A DNA stretch of 38,852 nt from a virus. The notes below the pieces were generated by a model that was not told the origin of the DNA, did no database searches, and was given only the letters and a program-made list of their open reading frames with translations. The stretch lies in the IMG/VR virus record IMGVR_UViG_3300037247_002053, positions 1 through 38,852 of that record; one strand, given 5' to 3'. Both the position numbers and the translations under genes were made by a program. Shown in pieces: positions 36,536-38,852 of this stretch (its first letter is position 1; each line of letters starts with the position of its first letter).

Positions 36536-37853
36536 CTTTCTCCTTGAGCGCCCTGAGCTGCGCCCTGGCCGCCGCGACCATGTCCACCGGCGGCTCCTTC
36601 TTCTTGGCCGCGAAGGGGTTCGGCGCGGCCTCTATGATCTTCTTCTTCTGCTCGTCGGTGAGGGGACGGATGTCGGGGAACTCGACAGTGTCGGGCGGCC
36701 GCGAGCCAGGACGGGAGGGCGCGGGCTGCGGCCCGGCCATCATCTCCTCGATGATGGAGTCCGCTGAGGCCATGAAGGCCGCGTCGGGGTACTGACAATA
36801 GGTGACGACCCACTCGAGGTACTTCTCCAGCCAGTACTCCCAGGCCTCGATGACGGTGTCTTTGCCGTGGCGCAGAAGAACTGAGGATAGGCGCTCTTTC
36901 GAGTTCTTGGTTGCAAAGACTCGTTTATGGAGTTGAAACTTGTTCTTTGCAATCAGACGGAGCGTTTTGTCGACGGGGGAGAAGATTTGAGTACGGGGAG
37001 GTCCGGATTGCTGTTGTTGTATTTGAGTACTAGAATAAACCATCGAAGATGGTTTATTCTTAGTACTATTAACAACAACACTTGCCCGTTCCTCTCCGGG
37101 CGGATCTTCTTTTTCCCCGGGCGGAGAGAACGGTTCCTCCCGGGCGGAAGTTCCGGGTTGCCCGGGCGGATTGAGATCTTCACCATTGAGAATTGCCTGT
37201 ATTCTACGTTGTCTTGCTTGCTCTTCGGCTTTATAATCTCTCCACCCGGGCGGAGATGATCGTACGGATGGTCCGGGCGGAGGAATAAATCCCTTGGGAA
37301 TAGCTTTCTGAAAAAAGTAGGTCCACTGGTTTCGATTACCGTTCGTCTTTCCGTGACAACTAGAACAAAGAAGAACTAAGTTAGAAAGATCATTGTTGTC
37401 AGGATCATAATCTATATGATGCCGACAAAGCGCATCATCCTCATTCTTGCATATGAAGCAACGGAGACCATCTCTGTCTGCAAGAGCATCTTTGATCAAC
37501 ATAACCGGTTGATCAACCGGTTCACTTTTCGGTCCACTCGCTTCCAAGAACTCCCGGTACTTCTTGAAGTCGATCGTCTTCTCCTCCAGGGACTTCCTGT
37601 CGATCAGCCCCACCTCCGCCATCACGGGCAGGACCTTCCCGAGCTTCTGGGGGGTGATGCCGACGGCGCGGGCGATGCTGGCGAGTGAGTACTCGAAGCC
37701 CTCCTCGAACGTGACGCGGTATTCCTTGCCGTTCTCCGCCACGAAGCCCTGCAGGGCGAGGTAGATTCCGTACCCCTCGTACCCGAGGCGCTTCCGCAGC
37801 TCCTTCAGGCGCGGGTGGTCGTAGAGCTGGCTGGGGACGCGGAGATTATCCAT
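36513..37853 (-). CDS. replication initiator with embedded HNH domain
   Basis: 446 residues. The N-terminus (1-95: MDNLRVPSQLYDHPRLKELR, GYGIYLALQGFVAENG, VGITPQKLGKVLPVMAEVGL) fits the DUF4373/replisome-organiser winged helix. About 130-175 is an HNH nuclease (LRCFICKNEDDALCRHHIDY, NLVLLCSSCHGKTNG). Then a PPG-rich linker and a C-terminal helical part (AWEYWLEKYLEWV). DNA from about 36890 to 37560 is AT-rich and carries iterons and palindromes. ATG at 37853 follows AAGGGGACAG; GTG at 37871 is an alternative. Confidence 0.75.
   Translation of the reverse strand: MDNLRVPSQLYDHPRLKELRKRLGYEGYGIYLALQGFVAENGKEYRVTFEEGFEYSLASIARAVGITPQKLGKVLPVMAEVGLIDRKSLEEKTIDFKKYREFLEASGPKSEPVDQPVMLIKDALADRDGLRCFICKNEDDALCRHHIDYDPDNNDLSNLVLLCSSCHGKTNGNRNQWTYFFQKAIPKGFIPPPGPSVRSSPPGWRDYKAEEQARQRRIQAILNGEDLNPPGQPGTSAREEPFSPPGEKEDPPGEERASVVVNSTKNKPSSMVYSSTQIQQQQSGPPRTQIFSPVDKTLRLIAKNKFQLHKRVFATKNSKERLSSVLLRHGKDTVIEAWEYWLEKYLEWVVTYCQYPDAAFMASADSIIEEMMAGPQPAPSRPGSRPPDTVEFPDIRPLTDEQKKKIIEAAPNPFAAKKKEPPVDMVAAARAQLRALKEKGGEGTKE
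37012..37080. repeat. 69-bp imperfect palindrome
   Basis: Centre AGAATAAACCATC, GAA, GATGGTTTATTCT (37032-37060, 13-bp perfect arms). Next out, AGTACT at 37026-37031 and 37062-37067; outermost TGTTGTTGT (37012-37020) and ACAACAACA (37072-37080). 28 of about 33 arm positions pair. It lies in a coding region and keeps the frame. Confidence 0.85.
37095..37281. repeat. six iterons, YCCGGGCGGA
   Basis: Copies at 37095, 37116, 37139, 37161, 37245 and 37272, all in one orientation. The first four are 21-23 bp apart, about two helical turns. On the coding strand they give repeated PPG codons, but the 10-mer is preserved beyond what PPG requires. Confidence 0.85.
37503..37522. repeat. 20-bp perfect palindrome
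   Basis: AACCGGTTGATCAACCGGTT, in the initiator gene at the N-terminal side of the HNH segment. It could be an initiator or nuclease site; it codes for PVDQPV. Confidence 0.75.
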
Positions 37854-38430
37854 CTGTCCCCTTCCCCGCACTGGCGCGGGCCTTTTCTAGCTCGGCGATT
37901 CGGTCGTTTATTGTCTGTGTGCCTGGGTCGGGAAACCACATGCCGCCCGCGTCATCGCCTTTCATCATCTTGAGTTGGGCAATCCGCCCTTTCAACCTTG
38001 CCTCCCGCAGCAACGCTTCCAGGGCTTTGGCGGTTGGCTTGAAATCATCCAGACCGTTTTGCAAATCAGTCAATGCCTCGTTGTAGCCTTTGGCCTCCGC
38101 TGAACTCACCGCTGCATATCCTTCAATGAGTGAGTAGTCAATCCTTCGTAGAAAAGATGCCAACATTTCCAGCCGAATCTCCTCGTCGTGCGCTTCCAGG
38201 TCTGAGGCGGCGGGTTGGAGTTGTTCCAAGTCCTTTAGAACTAAGGCCAGCAAACTTTCATCCTGCATATCTCCTGGCAGGCCCCCATCCTGAGCAAGCT
38301 GTATTCTCCAATTCACCTTAGCGTGACACGCCGCCAACACTCCCGCCCGCGTGTTAGCCAGTAAAGCCCTGACAAGCGGATTGTGCTTCAGCCTCTCTAT
38401 AGTTTCTTTCAGTTTAGAACCCTCAGCCAT
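37846..38430 (-). CDS. hypothetical helical protein
   Basis: 194 residues, nearly all helix: LKETIERLKHNPLVRALLAN, LLALVLKDLEQLQPAASDLE, ALEALLREARLKGRIAQLKM. Codon use is less GC-rich than its neighbours. Ribosome site GGGGAGGAAAAGGTAA. Overlaps the initiator start by 8 bp. Not recognised. Confidence 0.7.
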   Translation of the reverse strand: MAEGSKLKETIERLKHNPLVRALLANTRAGVLAACHAKVNWRIQLAQDGGLPGDMQDESLLALVLKDLEQLQPAASDLEAHDEEIRLEMLASFLRRIDYSLIEGYAAVSSAEAKGYNEALTDLQNGLDDFKPTAKALEALLREARLKGRIAQLKMMKGDDAGGMWFPDPGTQTINDRIAELEKARASAGKGTDG

Positions 38431-38566
38431 TTACCTTTTCCTCCCCACCCTCAGCCAGTCTCGTTAACCGCTGCCGCTCGGTCGCGGCGATTCTTTGCAT
38501 CACCCTGACCTTCAGCCAGCCGATGAGAAGCACACCGATGATAAATATCCCGCCCTCGAAACTCAT
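38423..38566 (-). CDS. small single-span membrane protein
   Basis: 47 residues: MSFEGGIFIIGVLLIGWLKV then RVMQRIAATERQRLTRLAEG. The ATG follows GGAGGGGAAGGT and overlaps the upstream stop; its own stop lies 8 bp inside the next gene. Function unknown. Confidence 0.6.
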   Translation of the reverse strand: MSFEGGIFIIGVLLIGWLKVRVMQRIAATERQRLTRLAEGGEEKVNG

Positions 38567-38808
38567 ACCTTCCCCTCCTCCCTGCTACTAGGTGCAAGGG
38601 CTTTAGTGAGGTCGAGTTGGCGGATAAGTGCCACTGCGCTGTGACACGCCGCAACACCATCGTTGTCTAGTTCGCCTGTCGTAAAAGCTTCCCACTGGCC
38701 GCATAATTGAACCAATTCCACTACGCACATCTTCCTCACCTTCTCCCGCTCGGCGGCTAGGAGGCGCTTGATTTCTTCAACCAGTTTCTCTTTCTCGATT
38801 TCCGTCAT
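38563..38808 (-). CDS. hypothetical helical protein
   Basis: 81 residues: MTEIEKEKLVEEIKRLLAAE, KMCVVELVQLCGQWEAFTTG, then DGVAACHSAVALIRQLDLTK. AACHxxVxxRxQL is also present in the 37846-38430 product. The 44 bases to the window edge (38809-38852) hold no gene that I can support. Confidence 0.65.
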   Translation of the reverse strand: MTEIEKEKLVEEIKRLLAAEREKVRKMCVVELVQLCGQWEAFTTGELDNDGVAACHSAVALIRQLDLTKALAPSSREEGKV

Positions 38809-38852
38809 AATAGTCCAAAATCCTGTGTGTCTATTTCGGTCACAAGCATACG

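Larger units (their letters stand above)
36890..37290. other. candidate replication origin inside the initiator gene
   Basis: Iterons, an AT-rich tract and a long palindrome sit together within the initiator coding sequence, as in lambda (ori in gene O) and several Gram-positive phages. The strength of the case is the regular spacing and the AT-rich tract next to it. Confidence 0.55.

Overview
This window is a large piece of the genome of a tailed double-stranded DNA phage (Caudoviricetes), or of a prophage or phage-like contig. The evidence is a portal protein, a ChaB/XkdF-type prohead protease, a large terminase, a phage replication module (initiator, primase-helicase, sliding clamp, SSB, RuvC-like resolvase) and dense runs of small genes whose stops and starts overlap as ATGA, GTGA or TTGA. 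The DNA is GC-rich, GTG and TTG starts are common, and nearly every gene has a strong AGGAGG-type ribosome site, so the host is probably a GC-rich bacterium. Nothing here identifies the host. No tail, major capsid or lysogeny repressor gene is visible, so the genome continues beyond the window.

Layout. (1) 1-13324, leftward: virion morphogenesis and packaging (protease, portal, terminase), a membrane-anchored M15-like peptidase, a Fic protein, many small zinc-ribbon and single- or double-span membrane proteins, and a circularly permuted tmRNA gene at 4372-4774. (2) 13325-14214: a gene-free divergent control region rich in palindromes and short repeats. (3) 14215-29566, rightward: about forty mostly small genes in three transcription units. 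Each unit is preceded by a related leader module (an ATATGR...ATATGA box, then about 100 bp later a TTGCA direct-repeat element). Recognisable members are a C39-like cysteine peptidase, a stand-alone TopoVI-A/Spo11-like TOPRIM protein, a SpoT-like HD hydrolase, a SLOG protein, a DUF3846 protein, a MerR-like HTH protein, a GIY-YIG homing endonuclease, a HerA-like ATPase, a spermidine-synthase-like methyltransferase and a short serine recombinase. (4) 29579-38808, leftward: the replication and recombination operon, read in the order three small upstream genes, initiator, primase-helicase, DnaN clamp, SSB, DNA-binding protein, HNH nuclease, RuvC-like resolvase and sigma-region-4-like regulator.

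The most unusual structures are these. The tmRNA gene is permuted: its acceptor end lies upstream of its coding end, the two are joined by an extended acceptor helix, and two different tag reading frames are possible. The replication-initiator gene contains six CCGGGCGGA iterons, an AT-rich segment and a 69-bp imperfect palindrome, which together look like an origin inside the initiator gene. There is also a dispersed family of TGYGYG-N4-6-CRCRCA palindromes. Function calls below rest on motifs read by eye; no database search was run.
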